Assembly: GCF_001949145.1 (NCBI RefSeq)
Contig: NW_019091472.1
Coordinates: forward strand, 458,483-485,211
Reading direction: 5' to 3'
Source of the DNA: Acanthaster planci
Taxonomy: Eukaryota; Echinodermata; Asteroidea; Valvatida; Acanthasteridae
DNA length: 26,729 nt
Part shown: in pieces, positions 1 through 10,743 of the stretch
How the letters are laid out: each line of letters begins with the position of its first letter
Numbering within the stretch: the first letter of the stretch is position 1
Position numbers and translations under genes: made by a program
The notes under the pieces: generated by a model
What the model was told of the DNA's origin: nothing
Seen by the model: the letters and a program-made list of their open reading frames with translations, nothing else
Databases searched by the model: none

Positions 1-236
1 AGATGTAGAGGTTTAATCCCTCAGCACCATACACTGTATAACCTTACATTATATGGTTTGAAGAGCAATTGTCAGAACTGAAAGGCCCTACCAATGTATA
101 AGTAATGCATTTAAATTACATTATTAGTTAGCTTCTGTCAAACGCCAGGCAGTGTTTCCTGTAATGGTCAAATATAACAGTACACAGAGCATTGGTGTAT
201 TAGTTAGTCATGTGACTTGGTTTCTTTCTATTGTAG

Positions 237-353
237 GAGACAGCCAAGAGACAGCTTCAGTTTACAGTCCCCAAAGTGGTTGCTGTGTCTCCACAGATGA
301 GGCTGATTGAAGACACTCCATCATCATTATTTCTTTTGGACATTTACAAACAG
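237..353 (+). CDS. TRRAP: TRRAP exon A (PIKK-like domain)
   Basis: 117 nt, 39 codons, phase 0 at both ends. The acceptor is ATTGTAG before 237 and the donor is GTACAT at 354. It encodes the block with KRQLQFTVPKVVAVSPQMRL and ends LLDIYKQ, matching the family up to the RCAK that begins the next exon. It is the first coding exon visible in the window. Confidence 0.95.
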
Positions 354-3300
354 GTACATATACCTCTAAGAAATCATTTCACATGCATTGAAATCGCTGG
401 ATAGGGTTACACATGAGCTATATCACAATGTAACTAGGCAGTGCAGAAATTCATATGGATGTTACTTGCCATTTCTCACTAGAAGCATAATTTCAATGTC
501 TACTTGTGTCAAAACCAACTTTGCTCAGAACTAGGGGCTGATTTCATGGTGACATGTGCCATTAAGCCTGACCCCCTTCAAACCAGATACTTCTTGTATC
601 TGCTAGAGGTTACTGTAATCACTGGCATGTGACTGCACAGAATCCATTAAACTCTGACTGGTCAACATTGTTGAAGTTTGAGTCATTTGGTATGGATAGG
701 TCTCTGCACTGTAGAAGTGACTTGTAGAGAGTAGTACCAACACCTGACAATATCAAGCACAGTCCAACACATGGTAACACCAGCAGGTCACTCCATGGAG
801 CAACCACTGTATGTTCCTACTAAAACTGAAATCCATCACTGTCATCCCAGGCCATCATTCTTCAATGCAATGAAGTTAAACAAGTTTATACTGTATGGTA
901 CTGAATCAGCCAAAACTTCACATATCTACAGTAATAGTTTGAGGAACTTGGTGTAGTTAGGGTTAATGAAACACTTACAGAAGATTCTGGAGAGTTTGAA
1001 TGCATGCATTTCTGTACAGTCACATTTCATAACTGAGGATCAAAGTGCTGATCAGAAGAGTCAAATTCCATGGTTACCAGACACATGAAATTTGGCCTTA
1101 AGTATGAAGTCCAACCCAGAAAATCTGGATGTGCCTTCCAACACAAACAAGCTCCCTGCTTTATGAACCTTTGTAGGTAGATTGCAGTATAAATGCTTCC
1201 AGGCTGTCCAACACAGGTACATTGCTCAGCTCCTATATGGGTTCACAAACACTGATATGAAAATAGCCTTACCTTCACTGATTTCTTGAAATGTGCACTT
1301 TTGGGATTAAGGAGCGTTGTCTTTCTTGTTTGACAGCGATGTGCCAAGCATCAGGTGGAATATGATGCACCCATCAATCGTTACTATGAGCGCTTAGCAA
1401 CTGTCCAATCACGTGGCTCTCAGGCCAGTCATCAGGTGCTCCGGGATGTCCTGAAGGAGGTACAGACTAATACAGTCCCTAAAGGCATGTTGAAGGAATG
1501 GGTGGTACAGACATTCCCAGATGCCACCGACTACTTTGCATTTCGCAAGATGGTGAGTTGTAGACCTAGTGGGAATCTGGATAGGTTCTTAAATTAGTCC
1601 TTAAAACCCATCAAACTTAAACGAAATTCCTTCCCCACATTAAGTGTGGATGGGGTTTACTAGAGAATACCTCCCCAGACAGTCACTTCATATGCAAATT
1701 TCCTATGTGCGTAATATTCATTCGCTGAAAAGATTTGATCACTCATGGACCTCCCACAATGCAATGCGGCCTCGCCGCCATGATCGTCCTTCTTTTCGAA
1801 AGCGACTCAAAAGGTCGGAGCCAGAGTGGGGAGGACGGGCGGGAGAGGACTGTTTGGGTAGGTATTCTCTAGTAGACCCGACCTACACTTAATGTGGGGA
1901 AGGAGTCTATGGTGCTCCACCTACCCAAACAGTCACTCCACATGCAGAGTAGCACCGGTCTAGGTGGGGGGTTGGTGACGACACATCTAATGCTGAGAAT
2001 ACACTTTTACATATAAACAAGGATGAATGTATAAATTTCAGAAATAATAAAGGAACTTCATAATGACTTATCGTCCGTCCTTTGACCTTTGCGCTGCGGA
2101 CAGTAGGATTGTCCTGCCATTTCTGATGTCGCTCTGCAGGACATCCCTCAAGTTCCAGCATGCAGTTTTGCAGATGTCTGCAATGGAACTATCTAAAAGT
2201 AAGACCAAGATGCAGATACTGCTTCCATATCATGAATCCTGATGTAGTGTTGACTACATTCATCAGAGCTTGACAGCCAGACTGGATAAGCAAATCTAAT
2301 GGCCGCACTGGCCAGCGTGGATTCCTCTGGGCGATGTCGGGCGAAAGGCATGGCGTACCGAACCTCGTAGTAGCGACGGTAAGCACCTGCAAGGTGCACA
2401 TACAGGAAAAACGAAGAAAGAACACAAAAATATACATGAAAAGAACACTCTTACCAATAAATGGATAAAAGTTAGGCTACAATTTATTTACAAAGAATGG
2501 AAAGGTGATCAAATCAACATAGAACCGTGCAGCAAAAAACGGAAGCTCGATAAATCGAAGATGCCTTGAAAGACACGTCCGTTAAGTTTCGGCGCTGAGA
2601 AAAGAAGGACGATCATGGCGGCGAGGCCGCGTTGCATTGTGGGAGGTCAGGTGCACCACGGGTGATCAAATCTTTTCAGCGAATGAATAATAGGCACATG
2701 GGAAATTTGCATATGTAGTGACTGTTTGGGTAGGTAGAGCTCCGTAGACATTAAGTTTTGGAGTACTTCTTACAGTCATTGGCAAGTGGAAAGAATCACT
2801 AGTCTACCAAGTCTTGGAATTTTTTATACCAAATTGACATCGGTAATCTTAAGTGAAGAATTCAGGGCCCCCCTTGGTGAAGAAATATGTTGGTATTCTC
2901 CGCTTGTTCATACCTTAAAATTCTGTTCCTTTCTTTTTGTTTCCTTTCATATTTGTCTCTTCTGCATAAATGACAGAGGAAAATCTCTTCCTCCCAGGAT
3001 TTCATTGACAGGTCCTTGCATTGGTGTATTTCATTTAAAATGTGAATGGAATGAATTTGCTATATTGCACAAGGTGAATGAACATCACATCGTTTAATCT
3101 GATGGAATACCTTCTGTTATGTCTTTGTTTACCTGTTGCAGTTCACATCCCAACTAGCCTTGTTGGGTTTGGTTGAGTTTGTCATGCACCTGACCCGTAT
3201 GAATCCAGAGATCATTCAAGTGGAACGGAACTCTGGTCTCCTGTCAATCTTCTACTTTAGATTTGACATTGACGATGCCACAGGTACATGAAAGAACAAC

Positions 3301-5906
3301 ATTTTTTGTATGTGTCATACAGGCCTGAAAGTTCATGGTTAATCATTGGTTAACTGTAACTGTTTCCGTGGTTTTACTTGAGGCATTGTACAGGATTTTT
3401 ATGAACTGTGAACCGATAGTTTATTGAACATTTTACACAAAGTTTTGACTTAAAAGTGAACAAAGAAGCAACCTGCAATAAACTAATTATCCTGGCTGTC
3501 TGTAGTGCTTCAAGTAACTCGGGTACTGAAACTTACACCTAAGAATGACCCCACTGATTTGTCCATCGACATGAAAATAGTTTATGATCCCCAAAAGCCT
3601 TAAAACACCCTGAGAAATGTTAATAAAAGAAATGTTAAGAAAAAAAAGATGTTAAGAAATGAAATGTTAAGAAAATGGCAGTTATCAGATAAATGTTTCA
3701 AGGAATCCATGAAACCATTAATGAGCCCATTAAAGTGTCCATGAGAAATGCTCACTAAATGTCATACTCACTAGATCATATTATCGATTGTATTTTTTTT
3801 GTAAATAGATTCCATATGTCTTTGAACCATAAGTCACAAGTTTCAGAGAAGTCTTTCAAAACAAGCACTTGAGGTGCAGAAAATTGAATGGAAGAGTGGA
3901 TGGAAACAGGAAATTATTTTTGAATTTGAAGGTGATAAATATTTCAGAAAAATTCGAATTACTCGAGCTCTGAGACTGAGTTTTAGAGAGGCAATTCAAG
4001 TGCTATTTCAGTTGCATTAGGTATTTCTATGCTATCATTCATCCTCCAACAGCTCATTTTCACGACACTTTACGCAATAATACAGCTTTATATATGCCCA
4101 GTTTTATTGTTTAAGTTGCACTACATGTTATGACAAATTTCACAAAGGTCATCCACTGTGTAAGTCTATGACCTCATTGACCTCTGAAACAGCTAATGGC
4201 GTAACTATGCTATCATTTTAGATGGTGTAAGTTGCACCGAATAAATCAGAAATGGGTGATTTTTACCAACTAATCTTGTTTGGTTTAAGACAAATTTGTT
4301 TTATGGAAGTAATGAAAAACTTGGCTGGGAGAGCACCTTAAGATTTTCTGTACTGATCTGATAAAGAAAAGAAGAAAACATTTTTCAAATTGTGAATGGT
4401 GCTGAATTTAAAAGCCATTAATTATTGCTGTTACATTAACAAGGAGCAGCCATTGTAAAAGCTATGATTGTCCTGGTCCAAGGATGTCAATATCATTTAA
4501 AATGTTAGGCAGCTAAGCAACATTTCTTCAAATTGTTGTAAGTACATTGAGCAGCTTTGCCACAGATTTGTGGTGAAGGCTTATGCATGATGCAAAGTTA
4601 CACCAGCTTTCATGAAATTGACTTCAGGTAGAGGATGCTGTAGGCTAAAACTGTCTTCAGTCTCTCTGAACTGCAGCCTTAACAGAAACAAAATGAAACA
4701 GCAAGTTTTCTAAATTAGTTGTTCATATGATCCTGTACAGGTGAGCTGGACGCCAATCGGCCAGTTCCATTCCGTCTGACACCCAACATAGCTGAATTCC
4801 TAACTACTGTAGGAGTCAATGGTGTCCTTACAGCATGCATGATAGCAGCAGCAAGGTGCTTTGTCCAACCTGCCTTCCAGACTCCATCACTACTGAGGGC
4901 CATTCTCAGAGATGAGGTGATAGCTTGGGACAAAAAGGTAAATCACCAGGACAGAGCTTGATGCCATCTACTCTTCTCATTGTTGGCAGAGAAATATTAA
5001 ACCATGTTTGCAGTGCACGCACAAAGAAACTGCAGCTTGTGCACAATCTGATGAAAGTTTGTCACTCGTGTTCTTTGCCATATGCATGTAAACGAGTGCC
5101 TTTGTGTAATGTGTCCATTGCATTTCATTGACTGTTAGCAATAGTTACACAGTGCTATGTACTGTTCTGTGCAGTCTCCAAAGCCAAGGTTCATTCTATC
5201 TGTTAAAGAGATATTAGCTTTTAAATTAATGCATTATTCTGCACTGAATCATAGCAGTTGCAATTTCCTAGTACTTGGGCTAGTAACACCGTTAAATTAC
5301 AATGTTTAGCACGGTTTGAAGCTTTCTGCCAGAACTTGTAATCTGATATTTGTGACGTTTTAGATATGTTATATCAATGCTTTTTGATGATGATGATGTT
5401 TTCTTCACAGCAAAAGCAAGATACCACAAGTGGGCCTGGTTCACAACCATCCAATATGGACAGCGAACTTCTCATCTCAACAGTCAATAAAGCAGCTAGT
5501 GCCATCATGACTAGATTGCAAAGTTAGTACACATTCATATCTATTCTTTCATATCATTAGTTTTAAAACAAAATAATTCACTCCAATGTTTTCTGCCAGT
5601 CTACTGTTTTTCTGAAAACCAATTACTGCATTTGTAAAATGGTGTCCAAAGTAATGCTGACTTCTGTTTTTCATGATTCATGAAGACTGTTATTTGAACC
5701 TGTGAAGTTTACAGTATGCTAAAGTACACCAAAATAAATAGCTTCTTTAGGAATTCCAAAATTTACCTTGTTTTTTTTTTGTCCTTATTGCTGCAGACCT
5801 TGCCCAGTTTGAAGGTGGTGAGAGCAAAGTCAGTACATTAGTTGCAGCAGCTAATAGTCCTGATAATCTGTGTCGCATGGATCCTGCGTGGCACCCATGG
5901 CTCTAA
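237..5906 (+). CDS. TRRAP: TRRAP C-terminal part (six spliced exons)
   Basis: Join 237-353, 1337-1552, 3142-3283, 4741-4937, 5411-5522, 5797-5906; intron phases 0, 0, 1, 0, 1; the gene continues off the left edge. TRRAP is a very large nuclear scaffold of the SAGA and NuA4/TIP60 histone acetyltransferase complexes that recruits them to transcription activators. The 297 visible residues cover the C-terminal half of the PIKK-like domain and the FATC tail. They follow the family closely, from the SPQMRLIED and RYYERLATVQ blocks, through FRFDIDDATGELDANRPVPF, to NLAQFEGGESKV and the end CRMDPAWHPWL. The positions of the kinase catalytic and DFG motifs read RMNPE and FDI, so the domain is catalytically dead, as in other TRRAP proteins. 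No frameshift or stop was seen in any exon. The identification is recognition of conserved sequence, not a database search. Confidence 0.97.
354..1336. other. TRRAP intron, no other feature
   Basis: Intron between exons A and B. Short open frames on both strands (for example 619-807 minus and 771-956 plus) have no family resemblance and no flanking splice logic. I see nothing else here. Confidence 0.8.
1337..1552 (+). CDS. TRRAP: TRRAP exon B (PIKK-like domain)
   Basis: 216 nt, 72 codons, phase 0 at both ends. The acceptor is TTTGACAG and the donor GTGAGT. It starts RCAKHQVEYDAP and contains RYYERLATVQSRG, SQASHQVLRDVLKEV and the ATDYFAFRKM end. The open frame runs on a further 45 nt into the intron, to 1597, but the strong donor at 1553 and the family sequence set the exon end at 1552. 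Confidence 0.96.
1629..1799 (-). repeat. DIRS copy 1, right inverted terminal repeat
   Basis: Reverse complement of the repeat at 2599-2750, apart from scattered substitutions and a short length difference near 1750. The outermost bases (TTCCCCACATTAAGTGT) recur inside the internal complementary region at 1890-1907, which locates the element end at about 1629. Confidence 0.82.
1848..1945 (-). repeat. DIRS copy 1, internal complementary region
   Basis: Contains two oppositely oriented copies of the terminal motif around CTACCCAAACAGTC (near 1849-1862 and 1920-1934). Between them lie the element's outermost bases. It therefore reads as the complement of right end joined to left end, which is how DIRS internal complementary regions are built. 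It would act as a template to complete the ends of a circular intermediate (family knowledge, not shown here). Confidence 0.75.
2100..2440 (-). pseudogene. DIRS tyrosine recombinase C-terminal remnant
   Basis: In the minus frame ending at 2193 the translation ends RIHDMEAVSASWSYF and a stop. This resembles the HD-I-R-A-(V/L)-S-(T/S)-SWA segment near the C terminus of DIRS recombinases; the intact-span copy here has HDIQAVSTSWAYF. Beyond the stop, in another frame, a CKTAC-W piece resembles the following ICKAA-W segment. Stops and frame changes make it a dead fragment. The residues upstream of HDM are not clearly recognisable. Confidence 0.55.
2599..2750 (-). repeat. DIRS copy 1, left inverted terminal repeat
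   Basis: Partner of 1629-1799. Its outer edge reads GTTTGGGTAGGTAGAGC followed by TCCGTAGAC on the plus strand, and similar bases occur in reverse in the internal complementary region. Adjoining internal DNA (about 2480-2598) resembles the corresponding leader of the large element near 9045-9115. Confidence 0.8.
2751..3141. other. TRRAP intron remainder
   Basis: AT-rich intron sequence between the DIRS insertion and exon C. The open frame at 2786-3097 is compositionally biased and matches no family I know. I see nothing functional apart from the acceptor at 3140-3141. Confidence 0.75.
3142..3283 (+). CDS. TRRAP: TRRAP exon C (pseudokinase core)
   Basis: 142 nt, starting at phase 0 and ending one base into a codon. 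The acceptor is TTGCAG and the donor GTACAT. It encodes FTSQLALLGLVEFVMHLTRM and YFRFDIDDATG. In active PI3K-like kinases this segment carries the GDRH-type catalytic loop and the DFG. Here the equivalent residues are RMNPE and FDI, the known degenerate state of TRRAP. Confidence 0.96.
3284..4740. other. TRRAP intron with short A-rich tandem motif
   Basis: A 1.46-kb intron. At about 3611-3677 the motif GAAATGTTAAGAAAA occurs about four times with small changes, a decayed simple tandem repeat. No coding or RNA feature was recognised in the rest. Confidence 0.75.
4741..4937 (+). CDS. TRRAP: TRRAP exon D (activation-loop region onward)
   Basis: 197 nt. The first two bases complete a glycine codon with exon C, and the exon ends in phase 0 before GTAAAT. 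The acceptor is CTGTACAG. It encodes GELDANRPVPFRLTPNIAEF and ends LRDEVIAWDKK. The PFRLTPN block is a TRRAP hallmark. An antisense open frame over the same bases (4715-4933) is a shadow. Confidence 0.96.
4938..5410. other. TRRAP intron, no other feature
   Basis: Intron between exons D and E. The open frame 4925-5131 overlaps exon D out of frame. Nothing else was seen. Confidence 0.8.
5411..5522 (+). CDS. TRRAP: TRRAP exon E (linker before FATC)
   Basis: 112 nt, starting at phase 0 and ending one base into an Asn codon. The acceptor is TTCACAG and the donor GTTAGT. It begins QKQDTTSGPGSQPSNMD, a variable Ser/Gly/Gln linker, followed by the conserved helix VNKAASAIMTRLQ that leads into FATC. 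Confidence 0.95.
5797..5906 (+). CDS. TRRAP: TRRAP last coding exon (FATC domain, stop)
   Basis: 110 nt ending at TAA (5904-5906). The acceptor CTGCAG is preceded by a run of ten T and a pyrimidine-rich stretch. It encodes the FATC tail: NLAQFEGGESKV, then TLVAAANSPDNL and CRMDPAWHPWL. This is the most strongly conserved end of the family and confirms both the frame and the natural C terminus. A longer open frame starting at 5842 is out of register with the gene. Confidence 0.97.
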
Positions 5907-6668
5907 TAATCATCCAGGCAAGGTTGTAGAACCAGGAACTTTTGTCCAACTTAAGCTTCAGTGTTGGTTTCATGACATTGGTCCTCATAGACAAGACGCT
6001 CTAACTCCTACTACCAACCAGCATATGAAATCACTAGATGGAAATATTAAGTGTGCAGTGTTCTCATTTGGGATTCCAACCCAAAATGTTGGAAGCCAGT
6101 ATGAAGTAAGGATATCTATACATGCTTGACAAGAAGGGAATCACGGACATTCCTAGAGTTACCAAAGGAGACAGGTTTTCATTAAACATGTTATGATTTG
6201 ACGCATGCACAGACATGTAAGCATTGTTTATACATGCTGTCCAGAAGAAGTTGAAGTCATTTCCTGTCTTATAGTTTGGTTTTGTTTGGGTTTTTTTGCC
6301 TGTTGATTTTTACAATGCCTTCTAGCATTGGATGTTTAGGATTTTTTGTCTGAGATATCTGTAAGTTAAAGACATGCATATGACTTTAGTGTGTGTAATA
6401 CATGATAAAGTAGAGTACTCATTGATGCAGACTGGATCAATTTCCCATCAGTAAAGACACAATACTTGCAATGAGCCTGTTTGTTATTCCAATAGTGCAT
6501 ACTGGAAATGAAGCATGTCCAAGCTCATTCTTAGGTCATTTTTAGACAGTAGAAATTGTCCAAGCTTTTCTAGACAAGTGAAGGCATTGCGTTTGTGATA
6601 TAAATCATGGAAAACACTTTCCAATGTATGTTTTGATGTCCACAATTTTCAAAATTTGAAACAATAAA
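5907..6668 (+). other. TRRAP: Probable TRRAP 3' UTR (end uncertain)
   Basis: The region follows the TRRAP stop and holds no convincing coding sequence. The first canonical AATAAA I noticed on this strand is at 6663-6668, in AT-rich DNA. Further AATAAA hexamers at 8287-8292 and 8653-8658 could be alternative ends of a longer UTR. The true cleavage site cannot be seen from sequence alone. Confidence 0.35.
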
Positions 6669-8899
6669 TTAACAAACCAATAGAAATTTACATCAGCAAA
6701 AATTAAATATTCCTGCAGTTTTTATGCACAAATCAGTCCAACATTGAGGTTCATTGCCTGGGATGCACCCCATTTTTGTTCACAAATATGGAAATTCTCA
6801 TCTGCGTGAAAACAAAAAAAGATTCCAAACACGGGTAAAAATGGCAAAACAAAAATTGAAAATAAGTTTGTTGAATCACAAAGGTACAGTTGCAGAGGTT
6901 GTTGTAAAACAATTGCATTGCGTGGACACTTAAGTTAAAGATATTTGCTACTTGTTGTACATGTAGTTACTACTGTCTTCTGCCTTGGAGAAAATAGCTC
7001 ATTTGGTGACATTGATATACAGAGGCAAAGACAAGTCCCAGTCATTATAAGATGCTGTCATCAAATCATGCTGTCAGGAGTCATGCATATTCAGACTTCT
7101 AAGTTGGTAAACAGTGTAGTTATTTCCCAATGATACATTATTGTATGTACATGTATGTTAGTCTTTTTGTTTGCCCTATGAAAGTTAAGTGTAATTCTCA
7201 GTGGAATTTCGCTGAATACATATACATCAGTATGCTAGCTGCAGGATCTCTGTATGTGGGAGGCTTGTCCAAGGACAATTTGTAGAACAACCAGTTGGTT
7301 TTATGAGCGGTTCTAATTCCATTAGAGATCATGGTGGTCCATTTATGTGTGCAGTGAATTGCTTCATGGGAGCATTGCATACACAATGTTAAACACAGCA
7401 GTGGGACAATCTGTATTTAAGTTCAGTCTTTTTTATCCAGTTTTACAGTTGAGAACAAAAGAGAGACAGCCATTGGTTTTTGTTGTATTTCAGTTGCTTG
7501 ATTGAGGTAATGTTTGTTTTGAATTTCAAGTTTTATGGCATTGGAACTGTAAGATAGCACCTTGTCAGCTTCCCGTATGTAAATATGTTGGGCCTAAAAC
7601 TGTAGGAAGGGAAGTGACCGCTTATTATTATATGTAATTTCTGACTGTTTTCTGTTCACAATGAAATTGTAGGGTTTTAATGTTTATAAACTGCAGTGGA
7701 TCTAGCTGTTGGTCAGCAGAACAGATATAATATAGTTCCACTTGTCTATTCACTGACAGTTCCATGGAAGTAATTTTGGTACTGATTTTCTAGAATTTAA
7801 TTCAATGTGAGCATTGTAAGGATTAAAAGGGGGATTATTTTGACTTGCTACGAGGTATTGGTGACTTGAAGAGGCACAATTTGCCTCTGCAAGTATCGAA
7901 AATTTCACTGACTGGAAATCTATTTAGTTTGTACAAAGTTACCAAAAAACTGGCTCACTCATTTTTGTTTTCTGGATTATCCCTTTTTTATTGTACTGTG
8001 GGTGATTTGGGGCAGAAGAGAGAAATGAACATGGGGCATAGCAGTATTCTTTTTTGTGTGTCACAAACATTTTCAAAATACCAACCCTCATATGTGTTTA
8101 GTTTGTACCATGGAATCTTGGTTGAAGATGCTTGTTAAATTATAATGCAACACTAACAAAGCTGATTAAGAATAGGCAAGCAGAAACAAATTGCTTCTTA
8201 TAGACCTGTTTGTAGAAATAGTGTAGCTTAGGTTGACTAAATTACTCAAGCTGTATTTTCAAGTGGATTTTTGTAATGCTCCTAGAAATAAATGCAGTTA
8301 TTCCCTTAATTTACTTTTAGTCAAATTTGTTTTTATTGTTGTAGACCTACCTTGAAAGTTCATAATATGCTCAGTCCAGTTGACCTTTTTTGTGCTCATA
8401 TTAACAGCATCCAATATAAAATTTATTGGGAATCCAAAATTGAGTTGATATCTGTTGAACTCAGATCGTGCACTTTTGTTGTCTACAGTTTCATGAAACA
8501 ACCGACACTGCCAGTCTTTGTTCTGTGCACGTCTGGTGGGGCATTATTGATGAATCTAGAGATTTTTCTGCAGTTTCTCCTAATAGACCTACATGACAGG
8601 TAACATACTTGTAACCAAAGTTTAAATACTCTTCAGAGAAAAATTATCAGCAAATAAATTCCATTGGGATTTTGTTGGGGGGGTGGGAAATTTGATGATA
8701 CCTCAGTCAGTATCGCCTTTTCCATTATTTCAGGGTGAATGCTCTCAGAATATTAAGCTGAATATTGTCAGCTGCAAAATTAATTGTCAGAAATAAATAC
8801 AGAAGCAACTAACTCTTGGAACTTGGGAGCAAACGCAAAGATCATGAGAGTTATTTTAAGGTTAACAAAACCAATTCAAGGAAAAATGAAGTAATCCTA
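6669..8899. other. AT-rich intergenic or distal 3' UTR DNA
   Basis: No exon-like segment with recognisable conservation on either strand. Several short frames (6945-7133 plus, 7845-8138 plus, 8352-8603 plus) look random. AATAAA hexamers at 8287-8292 and 8653-8658 may serve a long TRRAP transcript. The DIRS element begins at the right edge. Confidence 0.65.
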
Positions 8900-9046
8900 A
8901 GGTCTGCTTTCATCCTACCCTAGACAGTCACTAAATATGCAAATTTCCTTTGCATCTGATTCTATTCGCTAAAAGCTTGATCAACCATAGTTTGCCCTCT
9001 AGCCCACGATGCATAGCAGAGCAGCTGCCATGTTCGTCCTTTTTCT
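8900..9046 (+). repeat. Large DIRS element, left inverted terminal repeat
   Basis: Pairs with 12714-12870. The match starts at AGGTCTGCT on the left and runs through CAGTCACTAAATATGC and CTATTCGCTAAAAG to GCTGCCATGTTCGTCC. There is a short length difference just inside the outer edge. The left end could start a few bases before 8900. Confidence 0.85.
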
Positions 9047-9225
9047 TAACGTGGTTCTTAATTTTTGGCATCTTCAATTTTTGAATTTTCCGTTTTGCTA
9101 CCACGTTCCTGAGTGATTTTGATCTTATTTTTTATTGTGAGTGTGTATTTCCATGTTTTGTTGGCATTTTTCTCCACTGACTCTTCACTCCTTCCATCAG
9201 GTTATATACAGACCCGGGATTGAAA

Positions 9226-9365
9226 AGGGTTTCGCAAGGTAGTGCGACAATTCATTCCGAGACCCCCGCTTTCCTAGTATATATAGGGTCATAAGGCAAT
9301 CCTTGGTTTGTTGGGGTTCCATGAGGTGGTGCAGCAATTCATTCCACGGGCCCCAACTTTCTCCT
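9226..9365 (+). repeat. Two diverged direct repeats in the DIRS leader
   Basis: Two copies of a roughly 60-bp segment (about 9226-9285 and 9308-9365) share the core TGC-(A/G)-CAATTCATTCC and GGGCCCC/GACCCCC-type flanks followed by (G/A)CTTTC. They lie between the left terminal repeat and the gag-like region. A role is not evident. Confidence 0.55.
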
Positions 9366-9593
9366 TTAGGCAGACAGGTTGATAGAGTGGCGGAGTATGC
9401 TATACTTGAGATTTCCATGCTAATTCCCAGACTTTCGTTAAAGACTCGACCATGTCCTGATTAGCAACGATCCAAAACCCTCAGTTCCCACTCTCCACCA
9501 CCGGGGCATCGCAGTCTTTGTCTAGTGCAGAGTGGTGCTGCACTCAGGGTTAAACATTCCGCCACATGCTGGGTCTGAGCGGAAATACCTTAC

Positions 9594-10373
9594 TTGCGCT
9601 CAGCTTCCCGTCATATCATCGAGCGACGAGTTCCAGCAGCAGTCTCCTCTCCACCAGTGCCCACCCAAGAGCGCTCCATTCTACCGGTATGGCTCACAAG
9701 GGCTCGCGCAGGGACAGCCCCATGCCCCTGCACCAGATGCAATGACTGCCTCACACCACAAGCCACCGCCTTCTGCCACCGCCTTCATCTGATGCACCCA
9801 GGTGTGAACTGGACACTACTGCCTTCCAGGCCGACGCCCTGTTGCTCTCTGGGGTGGCCCCAGACCGATTCCAAAGCAGCAGAACCCATCGGCCTCCTTC
9901 GCTGCCATGGCTTCTGGACACCATACATCGCCCCACCCTCAGGCCTCCTGTTAGGGCTCTCTGACACGGCCGTATCCGAGGCTGCAGCTGAAGGCGTATT
10001 GCAGTCCGACCAAGCCTGTTCCGCCCCACTCCGGGCTTCATCTGACAAGTCTAAAACCAGTTCACCCAGTTGCAAGAAATATAAACACTTCCCATCTTCT
10101 TCCATCGGGTCTGAGCATAAGAAGTCGCGGTCCTCTTCCCACCACAACATCTCCCCAGCTGACATCATGATAGCAGTCCATTCCCTCTCGGAAACACTAT
10201 CTTCAATAACCAACTGCCTGGGACCAAATGCTGGACCCCCTGGTGGATGTGGATCCCTTGCCTGTGGCACTCGGTCTGCATCTGCATCCGTCTACGCAAC
10301 CGGACAACTCCATCCCTGCAGCATACTCAGGTTCGGGGCATGTGTACGACCCCCACTTGGCTCAGGCCCGTGA
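9594..10373 (+). pseudogene. DIRS gag-like region
   Basis: The longest open frame in the window (259 codons). It is Ser-, Pro- and His-rich, with a basic serine tract (KKYKHF, KKSRSSSHH near residues 160-185). It lies where DIRS elements carry their first, poorly conserved gag-like frame. No zinc knuckle or other domain is recognisable. A second frame, 10470-10694, continues similar sequence and suggests a frameshift near 10.4 kb. An antisense frame of 161 codons over the same bases is a shadow. Function is inferred from position, not from domain similarity. Confidence 0.5.
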
Positions 10374-10743
10374 TCACAGTTCCATGTATGACATCCCCCA
10401 TTCTGCTGACCACCCTCAAGCAGAACATGGTTTGACGAGGACATCACCTCCGCAGCCAGTCTAACTCTCTTGGAGGCACATCTTCGACTTCTTCAGAAAG
10501 ACATGATCCAGATTCCAGGCCTGCGGTCCAACCCATCTACTGGTGAGGCTCCCTCACACACCTCCTTCAGACGACACCCTGCTAGACTAGAGGCATCAGT
10601 GCCGCCTTTCCCGGGGTTACCTGTGGACCACTCATGCGTTGAGATGTTTAAGGTCCTGCCTGACACAAAGTGCTGGCGTTGGAGTCCGAAATAATCTCCT
10701 TACTTCACAAATGAGCTATTTGCCATGTTCCGAGGTCTCTCAT

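Larger units (their letters stand above)
1629..2750 (-). mobile_element. Internally deleted DIRS-like retrotransposon in a TRRAP intron
   Basis: The two ends are long inverted repeats: 1629-1799 against 2599-2750. They share blocks such as CAAATTTCC, AAAGATTTGATCA, CCCACAATGCAA and CCATGATCGTCC. Inside lies a segment (1848-1945) complementary to the joined outer ends of the element, the internal complementary region typical of DIRS elements. A recombinase-like remnant on the minus strand orients the element, so its left end is near 2750 and its right end near 1629. At about 1.1 kb against the usual 5-6 kb, it has lost nearly all coding sequence. Known for the family: DIRS elements replicate via reverse transcription and integrate by tyrosine recombinase without target-site duplication. 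It sits antisense to TRRAP. Confidence 0.85.

Noticed and set aside
2786-3097. 103-codon plus-strand frame in a TRRAP intron
   Set aside because: Its hydrophobic, Phe/Cys-rich translation reflects a T-rich intron; the flanking TRRAP exons join perfectly without it.
5842-6129. 95-codon plus-strand frame with a hydrophobic start resembling a signal peptide
   Set aside because: It begins inside the TRRAP FATC exon in another frame; the apparent hydrophobic start is a shadow of the conserved tail.
9785-10270. 161-codon minus-strand open frame inside the large DIRS element
   Set aside because: It is antisense to the 259-codon gag-like frame in GC-richer DNA, lacks any family motif, and the element's other domains are all on the plus strand.
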